The notes below the pieces were generated by a model that was not told the origin of the DNA, made no database searches, and worked only from the letters and a program-made list of their open reading frames with translations. This document shows positions 1 through 9,650 of a DNA stretch of 64,000 nt, piece after piece. A program made the position numbers and the translations under genes. The first letter of the stretch is position 1. Each line of letters begins with the position of its first letter. The stretch is from Parabacteroides gordonii MS-1 = DSM 23371 (lineage in GTDB: Bacteria > Bacteroidota > Bacteroidia > Bacteroidales > Tannerellaceae): contig NZ_KQ033919.1 of NCBI RefSeq assembly GCF_000969825.1, forward strand, positions 4,228,749-4,292,748, given 5' to 3'.

Positions 1-1179
1 GATGATCGTACTGTTGTTCGGAGTCTGGAATAAACCGAAGCCGGCGCCACAAATGAAGAGACGCCATATAATATCCATATTGGTAGGGTCGGTGGGGAGA
101 ACGGCAAGCAGGAAAAGCCCTGTGGCGAATATCGTCATGCCGATGCCCCCTAATATTCCGGCATGGATACGTTCTACCAGCCGTCCGGCAAGTGGTGCCA
201 TAATCATTGTGGCAAGCGGCCAGGGAGTAAGAAGTAATCCGGTAGTAACATCACTGCGTCCAAGTGAACCTTGCAGGAAGAAGGGGAGAGAAATCATGGC
301 CAGCATTTGTCCGGTAAAGGAACAGATAGAGGTGCCGATTGACATGGAAAAGATCGGAATGCGCATCAGATCGACCGGAAGTAATGGAAATTGTTGTTTC
401 AGCTGGCGACGAACAAAGAAATATCCAAGTATGAATAAAGCAGCAATCCCCCCTATAATTAATGTGAGATCTTCCCTGTGGGCAATACCTTCAAGCGAGA
501 AGATCAACAAGCCGAAAGTAAACGCATTCATCACGCAACTAAGTTTGTCAAAGCGTCTACCTGTTACTTTTACCGGATTAGCCGGCAAGTGCATCAGGCC
601 GATCGCCAAAGCTGCCATGCCGATCGGGATATTGATGGCAAAAAGCCAGTGCCAGGAACCTAAAGACAAGATGATGGAAGCAATAGTCGGCCCGGCTGCT
701 ATCGACACCGCGACGACCAGGGCATTGATTCCCATACCCCGCCCGAGGAAACGTTTGGGATAAATGATCCGAAGCAACGCTGTGTTTACACTTGTAATGG
801 CAGCAGCTCCGAACCCTTGTAAGATACGGGCGGCTGTCAGCATCCAGAACGAGTCGGCAAGAGCACAGATCGCTGAAGTGATGCTGAACAGCAAGATCCC
901 TGATAAGTAAATCCTCCGGTAACCGTAAATGTCCCCCAACGAAGAGAAGGAGAGGAGCGAAATGGTGATAGCCAACTGATAAGCGTTGACTACCCAGATC
1001 GTGACAGACGGAGATGTCCCCAGGTCGCGGGCGATGGTCGGCAGGGCCACATTGGCGATGGTTCCGTCGATGACGGACATCCCGACACCTAATGCGGTGG
1101 CTAATATGGCCCAGTAACGCTTGGGTAACGGTAGTCCGTCGTTCTCATTTACAGTTATGGCGCGATTCTGCAATATCAT
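1..1179 (-). CDS. MFS drug efflux transporter, DHA2 (14-TM) family, partial
   Basis: Proton-driven inner-membrane exporter of the EmrB/QacA type, probably for toxic compounds. The reverse strand reads open from an ATG at 1179 to the window edge (393 codons, C-terminus missing). The first helix (about residues 22-50) carries the motif IDGTIANVALPTIA typical of DHA2 carriers, and LGDIYGYRR at residues 81-89 is the MFS motif A loop between helices 2 and 3. Many further hydrophobic helices follow. The gene begins 10 bases after the stop of the zinc peptidase upstream, so the two are probably one transcript. Family assignment is secure; the substrate is not deducible. A long ORF on the opposite strand is a codon shadow. 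Confidence 0.9.
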   Translation of the reverse strand, partial: MILQNRAITVNENDGLPLPKRYWAILATALGVGMSVIDGTIANVALPTIARDLGTSPSVTIWVVNAYQLAITISLLSFSSLGDIYGYRRIYLSGILLFSITSAICALADSFWMLTAARILQGFGAAAITSVNTALLRIIYPKRFLGRGMGINALVVAVSIAAGPTIASIILSLGSWHWLFAINIPIGMAALAIGLMHLPANPVKVTGRRFDKLSCVMNAFTFGLLIFSLEGIAHREDLTLIIGGIAALFILGYFFVRRQLKQQFPLLPVDLMRIPIFSMSIGTSICSFTGQMLAMISLPFFLQGSLGRSDVTTGLLLTPWPLATMIMAPLAGRLVERIHAGILGGIGMTIFATGLFLLAVLPTDPTNMDIIWRLFICGAGFGLFQTPNNSTII

Positions 1180-1189
1180 TTTATATCAT

Positions 1190-3193
1190 TTACTTAATAA
1201 CCTGCCTGACAGCTTCCAGCATCGGTTCTACGGTTAGCGGACTGCCTGTTGCCAGTATCATCCATTGGTTAGGGGTTAAACGTCCCTGGCGGAAAATCCG
1301 TTCTACTTCGTTTGCGAAGTTCTTGCCTTCCAGATACTGGTCAAGTTGGAATTCTATGATCTGTCCGAATGCGTAGGCCGACAAATACAACGGATAACTG
1401 ATCATGTGCGAATAAACAGCCAGCACCGTCTCATCCTTCACACCGAAAACAGGGGCATAATATTTGTTCCAGATTTCTTTCGATAATGCGATCGTTGCTT
1501 CTTTCAGCTGTCCGGCAGTTGCATCCGGATGTGCATACATCCATTTCCATACAGAAATATCCAGCATGGATACACCGCATATTTCATACATCGACCATAT
1601 CTTGTCCAGCACGTCCATCGCTTTCTTTTCTGGATTCGGGTCGGTGATGCCTAATATTTCGAGATCACGTTTCTGGAATACGAAAGCCAGGGCTTCGGTG
1701 AAGGCCGTGTTCGGAACGCCACTCAACATATAATAGTCTACATCATAAAGCGATAAGGTTTGCTCCACATTGTGACCGAATTCATGGATGGCTATGTTGT
1801 ATCCCTTATAATTCATTCCTGCTTCAGGAATACGTGTGCGGAGACGTGACTGTTGTCCTTTCATGGCAGCTCCCCAGGCATGGCCTGAACCACGAGCGGC
1901 ATCGACTGTGATCTTGTCGGCCAGATAGTTGGCCCGTTCGGCGCTGAATCCCAGTTTCATAAGAATATCCGGTAACTTCTTGTCCAAAGCTGCCGCATCC
2001 GGGTAAAGGGCCTGCGTTTGTGCGTCCAGTTTAGTCTCGTCGAGGTTACTGCGGGCTTTGAAGCCATCGTACCAGATATCGTAAGCTTCCAGTTTACGTC
2101 CGAGACGTTTGGAGATCATTTTGCCGACTTCTTTCAATTCGGGAGCGGACAGGAATTCATCGAACAGTTTTTCAACATCCTGCAAGGCGACTTCCATATC
2201 GTCGTTGAATTTACGGTCGATATAGGTATTCCCCGTATATTTGTCAATGCCTTGCATAGCTTTAAAGTTGTTCAGCATCTTCTGATAACGGACTGTCGAT
2301 TCGGGACTCGTTTTTACTTCCTTATTGTCCAACTGTACCATGTTTGTATATGGGTTCCATTCATACGTGCCTGAGTTGATTACTTCGACAGGAATATCCT
2401 GTGAAATGATCCGTTTCATCACTTCGTAAACGGTGCGTTGCTTGTCGAGTCCTTCTTTCCCCTTGTTGTAGTTTGCCTTGATTTCATCACGCAGGTTCCA
2501 GTGCGACAGCAGGATCATGTCTTTAGGGAACAGGTGCTGACCTTTTTTGTTCATTACATGGCCCATGTAAATGTTATACTGGGAGATATAAATGTCGGCA
2601 TCGCTTTCTGCGTTGGAAGCTGCCTGCAACAATGCGGCGGGGATCCGTTCCGTGAACATGTCGCCCAGACGTGCATAGGCCCAGGCTTTGCGATCGGTGC
2701 CTAGTGCTTCTTTTTCTTCAAGGGTAAGGTGAGGAAAGTTTAGTGCGATGATAAAAGCTATTTTGTTATTGTACAGGTCATCGCTCAAATGGCTGGAAGG
2801 ACTATATGAACCGAACTTCTCATCGATGGGGAGCAACGGACCGTTATCCAGATGTAGATTTTTCTGTAAGCGTAGCGACATCTCATTGAAATGACCGCTG
2901 ATACCCTCGATATAGTCGCTGATTTTGAGGAAAACCTGATACTTTTCGTCCGGGTCGGCAATATAATTTTCTTCACAAAAAGAGCGGAAGGCTTTTTCGT
3001 CGCCATCTGTTTCCTGCCAGAGACGGGCTACCTGGTTGACTCCTTTTTCGATACCGGCTTTGTTTCCGTTGTCTTTGGCGGTCAATACGCTGATGGCCGA
3101 TTGCACGGTGGCCGGATCGACAGCCGCCTGTCCGTTTAGATAGGCTAATGAGCAAATAAGCATGATGCAAATGCGTTTAGTTAGATTTCTCAT
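1190..3193 (-). CDS. Secreted zinc metallopeptidase, M3-like (HEFGH)
   Basis: Predicted periplasmic or surface zinc peptidase of 667 residues. The start at 3193 (MRNLTKRICIMLICSLAYLNG) gives a short basic N-terminus and a hydrophobic signal segment ending near residue 24; a longer in-frame extension to 3250 would bury the signal peptide and overlap the promoter. The catalytic motif HEFGH is at residues 470-474, and a downstream glutamate in FTEALAF (about residue 500) fits the third zinc ligand of gluzincin/M3-type enzymes. Otherwise the chain is a mostly helical body, as in M3 oligopeptidases, but I cannot name the exact family. A TAnnTTTG promoter lies 55 bases upstream, and the MFS gene follows 10 bases downstream. 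Confidence 0.8.
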   Translation of the reverse strand: MRNLTKRICIMLICSLAYLNGQAAVDPATVQSAISVLTAKDNGNKAGIEKGVNQVARLWQETDGDEKAFRSFCEENYIADPDEKYQVFLKISDYIEGISGHFNEMSLRLQKNLHLDNGPLLPIDEKFGSYSPSSHLSDDLYNNKIAFIIALNFPHLTLEEKEALGTDRKAWAYARLGDMFTERIPAALLQAASNAESDADIYISQYNIYMGHVMNKKGQHLFPKDMILLSHWNLRDEIKANYNKGKEGLDKQRTVYEVMKRIISQDIPVEVINSGTYEWNPYTNMVQLDNKEVKTSPESTVRYQKMLNNFKAMQGIDKYTGNTYIDRKFNDDMEVALQDVEKLFDEFLSAPELKEVGKMISKRLGRKLEAYDIWYDGFKARSNLDETKLDAQTQALYPDAAALDKKLPDILMKLGFSAERANYLADKITVDAARGSGHAWGAAMKGQQSRLRTRIPEAGMNYKGYNIAIHEFGHNVEQTLSLYDVDYYMLSGVPNTAFTEALAFVFQKRDLEILGITDPNPEKKAMDVLDKIWSMYEICGVSMLDISVWKWMYAHPDATAGQLKEATIALSKEIWNKYYAPVFGVKDETVLAVYSHMISYPLYLSAYAFGQIIEFQLDQYLEGKNFANEVERIFRQGRLTPNQWMILATGSPLTVEPMLEAVRQVIK

Positions 3194-3247
3194 AAGACTT
3201 ATATTGTTAAGTTTAAGATGCTTCCCGATGTAAATAAATGCGAGAAG

Positions 3248-3255
3248 CAAATGTA
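3248..3255 (-). promoter_or_regulatory. Bacteroidetes -7 element for the zinc peptidase
   Basis: TACATTTG on the reverse strand matches TAnnTTTG and lies about 55 bases before the peptidase start. It is almost back to back with the forward promoter at 3269-3276, so the two divergent transcripts share an overlapping control region. Confidence 0.6.
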
Positions 3256-3268
3256 GGGATAATATTTG

Positions 3269-3276
3269 TATCTTTG
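3269..3276 (+). promoter_or_regulatory. Bacteroidetes -7 element for the DUF4923 gene
   Basis: TATCTTTG, a perfect TAnnTTTG match, 30 bases before the ATG at 3307. This placement also argues against the longer in-frame start at 3238, which would lie upstream of the promoter. Confidence 0.7.
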
Positions 3277-3306
3277 TACGTTTTTAAAAAGAGTAAAACT
3301 AGAGAA

Positions 3307-3927
3307 ATGAAAAAAGTGTGGATTATAATGGTTGCCGTGTGCAGCCTGCTGTCTGTATCCGGTCAGGCTTACGGACAATCGTTGAAAGACCTGTTGAACT
3401 CGTCGACCGTGAAGGATGCCGTTACTTCTGTGACAGGAGGAAAGAAACTGACTGTTCAGAATTTGGAAGGAACGTGGACGTATGTAAATCCGGCTGTCCA
3501 GCTGGAAGGAGATAACGCCTTGAAGAATGTGGCCGGAAGTGTAGCTGCCGGAGAATTGGAAAAGAAACTGAAAACGTATTGTGCCAAAGTCGGTATAATC
3601 GAAGGTATGTTCAATTATGTATTCAATAGCGACAGTACATTTACCAATGCATTGAAGAAAAAGACCTTGAAAGGAACTTACTCCATTAATCAGGATGAAA
3701 AGACGATTGAACTAAAATACGCTTTAGGCGGAAAACTGAAAGTGATGACTTTAACGGCTCATGTCGTTATCTCCGGCGATGAGTTGTCGTTACTCTTTAA
3801 TGCTGATAAGTTATTGGATTTTCTGACAAAAGTATCTTCCATCTCTGATAATTCCACGTTGAAGTTAGTGAATAAACTGGCCAGCGAGTATGACGGGATG
3901 CTGTTAGGCTTTGAGCTGAAAAAGTAG
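3307..3927 (+). CDS. DUF4923 family exported protein
   Basis: Exported protein of 206 residues, function unknown. It starts MKKVWIIMVAVCSLLSVSG with a signal peptide that probably ends after QAYGQ. The mature part (SLKDLLNSSTVKDAVTSVTG, then NLEGTWTYVNPAVQL) has the pattern I associate with the Bacteroidales DUF4923 lipocalin-like family: a short helical start, an LEGTW motif and alternating strands ending in YDGMLLGFELKK. There is no lipobox cysteine, so it is periplasmic or secreted rather than a lipoprotein. It is transcribed alone from 3269-3276 and ends convergently with the Pif1-like helicase gene, with the dyad array at 3951-4019 between them. Confidence 0.8.
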   Translation: MKKVWIIMVAVCSLLSVSGQAYGQSLKDLLNSSTVKDAVTSVTGGKKLTVQNLEGTWTYVNPAVQLEGDNALKNVAGSVAAGELEKKLKTYCAKVGIIEGMFNYVFNSDSTFTNALKKKTLKGTYSINQDEKTIELKYALGGKLKVMTLTAHVVISGDELSLLFNADKLLDFLTKVSSISDNSTLKLVNKLASEYDGMLLGFELKK

Positions 3928-3950
3928 CATGCCTATGTCGCTATATCCGG

Positions 3951-4019
3951 CACTACTGTGTTGGTATATTTAGCACTATAGTGCCGGGTAAACCGACACT
4001 ATAGTGCTACTTTTGGTTA
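3951..4019. repeat. Dyad array A: three 23-bp units
   Basis: CACTACTGTG (3951), CACTATAGTG (3974) and CACTATAGTG (3997) recur at an exact 23-base spacing between two convergent genes. The second forms the perfect palindrome GCACTATAGTGC at 3973-3984. Bases between the dyads are not conserved. It could act as a bidirectional terminator, but no long T run follows either way. It shares period and architecture, not sequence, with arrays at 10362, 40373, 46221 and 60108. Confidence 0.7.
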
Positions 4020-4029
4020 TCTAGCCTTA

Positions 4030-6159
4030 TCACTCCGATTGCTTTTTATACTCCTCCACAAGCCCCAGCAGTATGCTCCCGTAGTTTTCTATGACCTTTT
4101 TTCCGATCCCGGGGATTGCCAATAGCTCCCTCGAATTGGTTGGTAGTGTGTTGACGATACCCAGCAATGCCTTTTGTTGCAGAATGGTATACGGTGGCAG
4201 TTCTTTTTCTGTAGCCAGTTCATACCGCCATCGTTTGATACTGTTATAGAGTTCCGGATGCAATATATCGCTCGATATGGTTGCTTTGGCCGGTTGCGAT
4301 GAACGTTCCGAACGTTTCTTTGCAGCGGCAGGCGGTTCAATCGACGCTTTCGACTTGGCTGAGAGATAACGGGCAATGCTGAAGCCCTCTTTACAGGCTT
4401 TCAATGTCTCCTGCTTCAAATGAAGTTCTTCCGTAAACTTGCCGATGGCATTATTCACCGCTTTCCGGCTTTCTTTGTTGTCTATCTCGACTGCCGAATT
4501 TTCTTCGAGAGAAGAACACAGGCTGTCGATATGTTCTATGAAATAAGCAACCCCTTTCCTGACGCGTTCCTGGATCATTTCATCCTGTAGGTAATTCGGG
4601 TTCTCCGAGATCATGCGACTCAGTTGTTGTTGGAAACGCCCGCCCACTTCTGTTATTACCGAACGGAATGCATCCCGTGTATTGGCATATTGTGTGTTGA
4701 GTTCCGGATATAGTTTCTGCAAATGGGTGTAAACCATGTAAGCGGCATATTGCAGACGTTGCTGGATGGAGCCGAAGTTAAAAAGCTCCGTCACCAATTC
4801 TTCGAAATAATGCTGCTGCGCTTTCTCCAACTGCTCCTTCCCCGGCTGTTTCTCGGCTACGGAAGAAGAAAACTCCTGTATCCGCAAGTCCTTAATCATG
4901 GCATTACGGGTGATCGGGCTGCTAAGAACCAATCCTTCCAGTGTTTTGCAACGGCTGAGTGCTACATATACCTGTCCGTGCGAGAAGGCGGCCGATGCAT
5001 CGATAATAGCATGTTCGAAAGTAAGCCCCTGGCTTTTATGAATCGTTATGGCCCAGGCCGTTTTCAACGGGTATTGGCTGAATGTCCCCGCAATCGTTTC
5101 GGTAATTTCTTTTGTCTCCTGGTTGATGGTGTATTTGACGTTACTCCACGTCTCTTTTTCCACCTGTATCTCATTCCCGTCTTCCCCGACTACCGTGATT
5201 TTGTTCGGGTTGATAAAGACGATCTTTCCGATCTTTCCATTGTAGTAACGATGATCTCCCGAAGAATCGTTCTTAACGAACATTACCTGGGCACCGCATT
5301 TTAGTTCCAGGTTATCATCGGTCGGGTAGGAGTATTCCGGGAAGTCGTTGTTTATCTCCGCGGTAAACCGGTAGGATTTGCCGGGCAACTCGGCCAGTTT
5401 CCGGTTGTTGATCTGCTGGGCCTGATAGTTATGTGTCGTAAGCGTGATATATCCTTGTTTGTCGTCGGGATTGAAGTCAGGGATATATCTCCGGTTGAGC
5501 TGTTGCAATGTTTCATCATCGAAACAGTTTTCACGTATATTGTTCAGCAGGTTGATGAATACACTGTCGCTCTGACGGTAGACATGCGTCAGCTCGATGC
5601 TGAAATAAGTACTTTCCGAAAGCGCTTTACTATCGAAAAAGAAGGTCGAAGCATAATGGTCTTTCAGCAAGTTCCAATCTTCATCCTTGGCCACGGGAGC
5701 AAGTTGTTGCAGGTCGCCGATAAGCAGCAATTGCACACCGCCAAAAGGTTTCGTACGATCTTTGTAGCGGCAGAGTACGTCGCTGATCGCATCCAGCAGG
5801 TCGGCACGTACCATACTGACTTCGTCTATCACCAGCAAGTCCAGGCTCCGGATGATATTTATTTTATCCCGGCTGAATTTGTTGGAGTAGTTATTCGACT
5901 GGTTCCCGGCTGCACCGACTGAAGGAATGTAAGGCCCGAAAGGCAGCTGAAAGAATGAATGGATCGTAACACCGCCTGCATTAATAGCGGCAACCCCTGT
6001 AGGCGCAACAACGATCATACGTTTAGGGGAGACTTCTTTTAATCTTTTCAGAAACGTAGTTTTGCCGGTTCCGGCTTTTCCTGTCAGAAAGAGGTGCGTA
6101 CCGGTGTTCTGTAAGAAGTTGAAGGCAAGGTCAAATTGTTCGTTCATTTGCATAGTCAT
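4030..6159 (-). CDS. Pif1/RecD2-like SF1 DNA helicase with C-terminal HRDC-like domain
   Basis: Superfamily 1B 5'-3' DNA helicase of about 709 residues. Walker A is TGKAGTGKT near residues 26-34, Walker B is LLVIDEVSM, and VAPTGVAAINAGG (motif Ia) and IHSFF are typical of Pif1/RRM3. Motifs V and VI appear as WAITIHKSQGLTFEHAIID and VYVALSRCKTLEGLVL in a UvrD_C_2-like module. The last about 80 residues (LHPELYNSIKRWRYELA to LAIPGIGKKVIENYG) look like an HRDC/HhH DNA-binding module as in RecQ, common in Bacteroidetes homologues. Three in-frame ATGs lie at 6159, 6153 and 6147; I chose the first because the promoter at 6183-6190 leaves a short leader. Probable role: resolving structured DNA in replication and repair. 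Confidence 0.88.
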   Translation of the reverse strand: MTMQMNEQFDLAFNFLQNTGTHLFLTGKAGTGKTTFLKRLKEVSPKRMIVVAPTGVAAINAGGVTIHSFFQLPFGPYIPSVGAAGNQSNNYSNKFSRDKINIIRSLDLLVIDEVSMVRADLLDAISDVLCRYKDRTKPFGGVQLLLIGDLQQLAPVAKDEDWNLLKDHYASTFFFDSKALSESTYFSIELTHVYRQSDSVFINLLNNIRENCFDDETLQQLNRRYIPDFNPDDKQGYITLTTHNYQAQQINNRKLAELPGKSYRFTAEINNDFPEYSYPTDDNLELKCGAQVMFVKNDSSGDHRYYNGKIGKIVFINPNKITVVGEDGNEIQVEKETWSNVKYTINQETKEITETIAGTFSQYPLKTAWAITIHKSQGLTFEHAIIDASAAFSHGQVYVALSRCKTLEGLVLSSPITRNAMIKDLRIQEFSSSVAEKQPGKEQLEKAQQHYFEELVTELFNFGSIQQRLQYAAYMVYTHLQKLYPELNTQYANTRDAFRSVITEVGGRFQQQLSRMISENPNYLQDEMIQERVRKGVAYFIEHIDSLCSSLEENSAVEIDNKESRKAVNNAIGKFTEELHLKQETLKACKEGFSIARYLSAKSKASIEPPAAAKKRSERSSQPAKATISSDILHPELYNSIKRWRYELATEKELPPYTILQQKALLGIVNTLPTNSRELLAIPGIGKKVIENYGSILLGLVEEYKKQSE

Positions 6160-6182
6160 AGATGTATTGTTTATGGTATCTG

Positions 6183-6190
6183 CAAATATA
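6183..6190 (-). promoter_or_regulatory. -7 element for the Pif1-like helicase
   Basis: TATATTTG on the reverse strand, 23 bases before the first ATG at 6159. Confidence 0.6.
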
Positions 6191-6266
6191 AGATAAAAAA
6201 TACAAAACAAAGGCTCATAAGCTAAAAATCAAGCTTACAAGCCTTTGTTTTTATATAGAATGCCGG

Positions 6267-7865
6267 TCAGACGACTAAACTGGCGATTAATTGGATAAAC
6301 AGGATGAGGAAAACCATAGCGATCGGATACACCGTAGCATACGCGATGCTGGGTGCCGAGCTGTCAGACATAGAGTCGGCGGCGGCAAGTCCGGGCGTAC
6401 TGGTCATACCGCCGGCAATGGTTCCGATCAGGTCGAGTATATTGATTTTGAATACCCAATAACCGAATCCCACGGCAACAATCATCGGTACCATAGTGAT
6501 AGCCATTCCGACACCGAACAAAGTCCATCCACTTTCCTGGAAGGTGGAAACTAGGTTGACACCCGCCGAGGTTCCTACTTCTGCCAGGAATAACAATAAT
6601 CCTAACTGGCGAAGCAACTGGTTGGCAGATCCGGACATAGACCAGATGATCGGCCCTGTTTTACCGATTGCGCTCAATACAAGTGCTACCATCAGAATAC
6701 CACCCGTCAGACCCGGAGAGAAAGAGAATGAATCGGAGAACGACAAGTTCAGTTTGCCGAACAAGACTCCTAATACGATACCGGCTGCAATCGGGAAGAA
6801 GTCCGTATCGGAAAGTCTCTTCTCATTATTTCCAAGCAGTTGCCCCAGCTCTTTCAGGTCTTCCTTTTCACCGGCAATCATCAGTTTGTCACCGAACTTC
6901 AAAGCCAGATCCGGTTCGGGAGGAAGATCGATACCGCTTCGGCGGATGCGGGTAACCGTACAACTGAATGTACCTTGTATATTCAAGTAACCCAATGTCT
7001 TGTTTATTACGTTTTTATTGGTAATAAGCATGGATTGAAGTTCCTGTGTGCTCTCGAACGGCAGGTCGCCTTTGATGCGCTCGCCTACCAGCATTTCCAG
7101 TTGATCAAGCGATTTATCGTTGCCGACGGCTTTGATCAGGTCGCCTTCTTTCAGTTCGCTCTGGGCAGTCGGTATAATGGTCTTATCGTCATGTTTGATG
7201 CGGGAAACGACTGCTCCGGTCATGCTGCGGATTTGCAACTGTGCCAGTGTCTTGCCACAAATATTACTGTTCACGATACGAAACGCGGCAGTATGTAAAG
7301 GGGGATATTTCCCTTTTCTTTTGGCTTCTAATGCTTTGGCTTCTGCTACCAGATCGATACGTAGTATCTTAGGTAATAGTTTGATAAATAGAATAACCCC
7401 GATCACCCCGAACGGATAAGCGATACCGTAGGCAATAGAGGCTGAAGATGATTGAGTTGAATCGATGGCAACGGCCAAACCCGGCGTACTGGTCAGTGAA
7501 CCGGCTATCAGCCCGACCAGGCTTGCTGTGTCGATATCTAAAGCATATTTGAATATCAATCCCGTCAGACAGGCCGAGCCTACGATCAGTAAGGTCAGGA
7601 CGATCAATGTTTTCCCTTTCGACCGGAACGAATCGAAGAATCCGGGGCCGGCCTGTATACCGATGGTGAAGATGAATAACACGAGTCCGAAGTTCCCCAG
7701 TTCTTTAGGAATAATCACTCCGAAATGGCCGAACAAAAGTGCAATGAAGATGACGGCTGATACGTCAAGTGAAAGACCCTTAATCTGTATCCTGCCTAAA
7801 ACAAATCCCAATGCAACGATCAGGAACAGGGAAAAATAGGAGGACTGAAGCAATGTTTCAAACAT
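6267..7865 (-). CDS. AspT/YidE-type transporter with two TrkA_C domains
   Basis: Inner-membrane protein of 532 residues from the aspartate:alanine exchanger (AspT/YidE/YbjL) family. Two homologous membrane halves (about residues 1-165 and 350-532) each contain the duplicated motif SLTSTPGLA / GMTSTPGLAAAD. Between them lie two soluble RCK C-terminal (TrkA_C) regions, about residues 195-345, each with the pattern ...L...G..I..RI.R... The start at 7865 begins right at the first helix and lies after the -7 element at 7899-7906; a longer reading to 7976 would start upstream of the promoter. Transcribed divergently from truA. Substrate unknown: characterised AspT exchanges Asp for Ala, but YidE-like members are unassigned. 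Confidence 0.88.
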   Translation of the reverse strand: MFETLLQSSYFSLFLIVALGFVLGRIQIKGLSLDVSAVIFIALLFGHFGVIIPKELGNFGLVLFIFTIGIQAGPGFFDSFRSKGKTLIVLTLLIVGSACLTGLIFKYALDIDTASLVGLIAGSLTSTPGLAVAIDSTQSSSASIAYGIAYPFGVIGVILFIKLLPKILRIDLVAEAKALEAKRKGKYPPLHTAAFRIVNSNICGKTLAQLQIRSMTGAVVSRIKHDDKTIIPTAQSELKEGDLIKAVGNDKSLDQLEMLVGERIKGDLPFESTQELQSMLITNKNVINKTLGYLNIQGTFSCTVTRIRRSGIDLPPEPDLALKFGDKLMIAGEKEDLKELGQLLGNNEKRLSDTDFFPIAAGIVLGVLFGKLNLSFSDSFSFSPGLTGGILMVALVLSAIGKTGPIIWSMSGSANQLLRQLGLLLFLAEVGTSAGVNLVSTFQESGWTLFGVGMAITMVPMIVAVGFGYWVFKINILDLIGTIAGGMTSTPGLAAADSMSDSSAPSIAYATVYPIAMVFLILFIQLIASLVV

Positions 7866-7898
7866 GTCAGATAGTTTTGTTTTAACGATTTGAGAGCG

Positions 7899-7906
7899 CA
7901 AAAGTA
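7899..7906 (-). promoter_or_regulatory. -7 element for the AspT/YidE-type gene
   Basis: TACTTTTG on the reverse strand, 34 bases before the ATG at 7865, in the divergent region shared with truA. Confidence 0.6.
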
Positions 7907-7949
7907 CACTTTTTTGGGCGTACAGGCAATCTCCTGGCAAGAATTCTGT

Positions 7950-7957
7950 TACCTTTG
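7950..7957 (+). promoter_or_regulatory. -7 element for truA
   Basis: TACCTTTG, perfect TAnnTTTG, 32 bases before the GTG start of truA. Confidence 0.65.
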
Positions 7958-7988
7958 TGCCGAATAATAAAAGCAAATACTTCCGGAC

Positions 7989-8741
7989 GTGAATCGGTAC
8001 TTTATATATTTAGGTTATAACGGCAAGAATTTCAGCGGTTGGCAGGTGCAACCCAATGGTATCACGGTACAACAATGTATAGAAGAGGCACTGGCCACCT
8101 TGTTGCGTCAGCCGGTTCCCATCGTCGGGGCGGGACGTACGGATGCGGGAGTGCATGCCCGTACGATGATCGCCCATTTCGATTGGGAGGAACCGATAGC
8201 CGACTTGCCTTTCCTGGCGGAGAAGTTGAACCGTCTGCTTCCGAAGGATATTGTCATTTACCGGATCGTCCCGGTACGCCCCGAAGCACATGCCCGTTTC
8301 GATGCTACTTCCCGCACTTATAAGTATTATGTGACTACGAGGAAAGACCCGTTCAATTATGAGCTGGTGTATCGAATGACCGGGAAGCTGGATTTCGATG
8401 CGATGAATGAAGCGTGTAAGGTATTGTTCGACTTTGTCGACTTTACCAGTTTCAGCAAGTTGCATACGGATGTGAAAACAAACAACTGCCGTATTTATCA
8501 GGCAGGATGGGAACAGGAGGGGGATGTCTGGGTATTCACAGTACAGGCCGACCGTTTCCTGCGTAATATGGTACGTGCCATTGTCGGTACGTTGCTCGAA
8601 GTAGGGCGGGGCAAATTGACGATAGAAGGTTTTCGTAAAGTAATAGAGGCAAAAGACAGATGTAAAGCCGGTACATCCGTACCCGGTCATGCACTTTTTC
8701 TCGTGGATGTAACTTATCCCGAAGAATTGTTTAATAGTTAA
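7989..8741 (+). CDS. truA: tRNA pseudouridine(38-40) synthase TruA
   Basis: Converts uridines 38-40 of the tRNA anticodon arm to pseudouridine. 250 residues, normal for TruA. The catalytic aspartate is D52 in [18 protein letters not shown] and [19 protein letters not shown] are the other family signatures. The start is a GTG at 7989, the only plausible one because the promoter lies just upstream and [19 protein letters not shown] is the standard N-terminus. A DMT-family permease gene starts 3 bases after the stop and DUF3256 follows, so this looks like a three-gene operon ended by the hairpin at 10304-10346. Confidence 0.96.
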   Translation: MNRYFIYLGYNGKNFSGWQVQPNGITVQQCIEEALATLLRQPVPIVGAGRTDAGVHARTMIAHFDWEEPIADLPFLAEKLNRLLPKDIVIYRIVPVRPEAHARFDATSRTYKYYVTTRKDPFNYELVYRMTGKLDFDAMNEACKVLFDFVDFTSFSKLHTDVKTNNCRIYQAGWEQEGDVWVFTVQADRFLRNMVRAIVGTLLEVGRGKLTIEGFRKVIEAKDRCKAGTSVPGHALFLVDVTYPEELFNS

Positions 8742-8744
8742 TAT

Positions 8745-9641
8745 ATGTGGGTAGCATTAGCATTCGCCTCTGCATTCCTGTTGGGATGTTATGAGGTGAA
8801 TAAGAAAATTTCCCTGAACGGGAATGCCGTAATTCCGGTATTGTTTCTGAATACGTTGATAAGCAGTCTTATCTTCGTTCCTTTTATATTTCTGTCGTTC
8901 TGCACGTCGGTGCTGGACGATACGATGTTTTATGTGCCGCGCGTCTCCATCGAGACACATGTAGCCGTATTTATCAAGGCTGTCATTGTTTTGTCGTCGT
9001 GGATATCCGGCTATTTTGCACTGAAGCATCTGCCGCTGACTATCACAGGGCCAATCAAAGCAACGCAACCTGTCCTGACGCTGGTCGGGGCAATGGTGAT
9101 ATTCGGTGAACGGCTGAATGTATATCAATGGATCGGGGTCTTGTTGTCGATCGCTTCTTTCTATATGCTTTCTTCATCGGGAAGAAAGGAAGGGATTCAC
9201 TTTACCCATAACAAATGGATCTTTTTCACGGTGATATCCATCCTGACCGGGGCAATGAGCGGCTTGTACGACAAACATCTGATGGCGAGCATGGATGTGA
9301 TGACGGTGCAAGTCTGGTTTAATGTCTATCAATGCCTTATCATGTTGCCGATCCTGCTGTTGCTGTGGTATCCGCAACGTAAAAAGAGTACACCTTTTGT
9401 TTGGCACTGGAACATTGTATTCATCTCGGTCTTCCTGATCATTGCCGACTGGATCTACTTCTATGCCTTAAGTTTCCCCGACTCGATGATCTCGATCGTA
9501 TCCATGATACGCCGAAGTAACGTACTCGTCACTTTCATTGCCGGTGCCCTCTTCTTCCATGAAAAAAACTTAAAGAGCAAGGCGATAGACCTATTCCTTG
9601 TGTTGTTAGGAATGATATTCTTATATTTGGGGACGAAATAG
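8745..9641 (+). CDS. EamA/DMT-family permease
   Basis: Inner-membrane protein of 298 residues with about ten hydrophobic helices, in the drug/metabolite transporter superfamily. It has two EamA repeats: the first half ends LPLTITGPIKATQPVLTLVG, and the second includes FYALSFPDSMISIVSMIRRS and ends LLGMIFLYLGTK. The EamA signature of a helix with conserved proline and the GA.....GE pattern (LVGAMVIFGERL) is visible at about residues 117-128. It begins 3 bases after truA and ends 9 bases before the DUF3256 gene, so it is co-transcribed. Substrate cannot be deduced. Confidence 0.88.
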   Translation: MWVALAFASAFLLGCYEVNKKISLNGNAVIPVLFLNTLISSLIFVPFIFLSFCTSVLDDTMFYVPRVSIETHVAVFIKAVIVLSSWISGYFALKHLPLTITGPIKATQPVLTLVGAMVIFGERLNVYQWIGVLLSIASFYMLSSSGRKEGIHFTHNKWIFFTVISILTGAMSGLYDKHLMASMDVMTVQVWFNVYQCLIMLPILLLLWYPQRKKSTPFVWHWNIVFISVFLIIADWIYFYALSFPDSMISIVSMIRRSNVLVTFIAGALFFHEKNLKSKAIDLFLVLLGMIFLYLGTK

Positions 9642-9650
9642 ATAATAGAT

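Noticed and set aside
2-763. 253-codon forward ORF at the window start
   Set aside because: The reverse strand encodes a continuous MFS transporter with DHA2 motifs; the forward ORF is Pro/Arg-rich shadow sequence.
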